40,380 bases of DNA from Tieghemiomyces parasiticus. Taxonomy: Eukaryota > Kickxellomycota > Dimargaritomycetes > Dimargaritales > Dimargaritaceae. Of this stretch, positions 40,274 through 40,380 are shown piece by piece. Position numbers and translations under genes: made by a program. The notes beneath the pieces were generated by a model. That model saw nothing but the letters and a program-made list of their open reading frames with translations. It was not told the origin of the DNA and did not search any database. The stretch spans positions 1 to 40,380 of the forward strand of contig JANBPT010000367.1 in NCBI GenBank assembly GCA_027575765.1, written 5' to 3'. Position 1 is the stretch's first letter. Every line of letters starts with the position of its first letter.

Positions 40274-40380
40274 CTAAACGGTCCGATTTGCCGCCTCCTC
40301 GGTCACAGCACTACTCGGTTCATCGGTCGGCGGCTTCCACCCAAGGATCGCGCCCTGTTCGTAGACATCCTCCAGTACTC
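40274..40380 (-). CDS. C-terminal fragment of an unidentified gene
   Basis: On the minus strand one frame is open from the window edge to TAG at 40276-40274. It gives 34 residues: VLEDVYEQGAILGWKPPTDE, then PSSAVTEEAANRTV. The other two frames are closed by stops within this stretch. Composition (acidic, Ala/Thr/Pro-rich) and the sharp drop to AT-rich sequence after the stop resemble a genuine gene end. It is too short for family assignment. Confidence 0.45.
   Translation of the reverse strand, partial: VLEDVYEQGAILGWKPPTDEPSSAVTEEAANRTV

Noticed and set aside
1..40380. CRISPR arrays, insertion sequences, bacterial operons
   Set aside because: No regularly spaced direct repeats, no bacterial transposase or ribosome-binding-site pattern; the gene structure is eukaryotic.

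Overview
The window looks like nuclear DNA from a fungus, probably an early-diverging (zygomycete-grade) lineage. Four observations support this: spliceosomal introns with GTAAGT-type donors, TACTAAC-like branch sites and YAG acceptors; TATA boxes followed by pyrimidine-rich leaders running up to the start codon; a fungal-style arrestin trafficking adaptor and 12-TM drug:H+ antiporter; and a Kelch/galactose-oxidase-like type I membrane protein of a kind common in Zoopagomycota. A Kickxellomycotina/Dimargaritales-type genome is my guess, not a proven assignment. Nothing bacterial or viral was seen.

Layout, left to right: the 3' end of a sugar-porter gene (+) at the edge; a Kelch-like membrane protein (-, 1244-3115); a decayed mariner-type transposase (-, about 4162-4905) inside roughly 4 kb with no gene; a 5.6-kb pyrimidine-rich tract (8.1-13.7 kb) that starts at a consensus TATA box and ends at the ATG of an arrestin-domain protein (+, 13747-16173); the two-exon proteasome assembly chaperone PAC4/PSMG4 (+, 17312-18063); a stop-interrupted, possibly kinesin-derived coiled-coil relic (+, 19313-19879); an orphan basic protein (-, 21609-22130); a large disordered acidic protein (+, 25070-26809); a 109-aa secreted protein (+, 28240-28569); the four-exon GINS subunit PSF3 (-, 28791-29883); a 50-aa secreted precursor with a Kex2-type site (-, 30474-30626); the two-exon spliceosomal J-protein DNAJC17/Cwf23 (+, 32034-33491); a DHA1 drug:H+ antiporter (+, 36623-38632); and the 3' end of an unidentified gene (-) at the right edge.

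The genes do not form one pathway. They mix housekeeping functions (DNA replication, proteasome assembly, splicing), transport and its endocytic control (antiporter, sugar porter, PPxY arrestin), and surface or secreted products. The most interesting items are the Kex2-type peptide precursor next to PSF3, the very long one-sided pyrimidine tract upstream of the arrestin gene, and the in-frame choice of 3' splice sites in PSF3. Splice structures were read by eye from frame, splice signals and family similarity; no RNA evidence was available.
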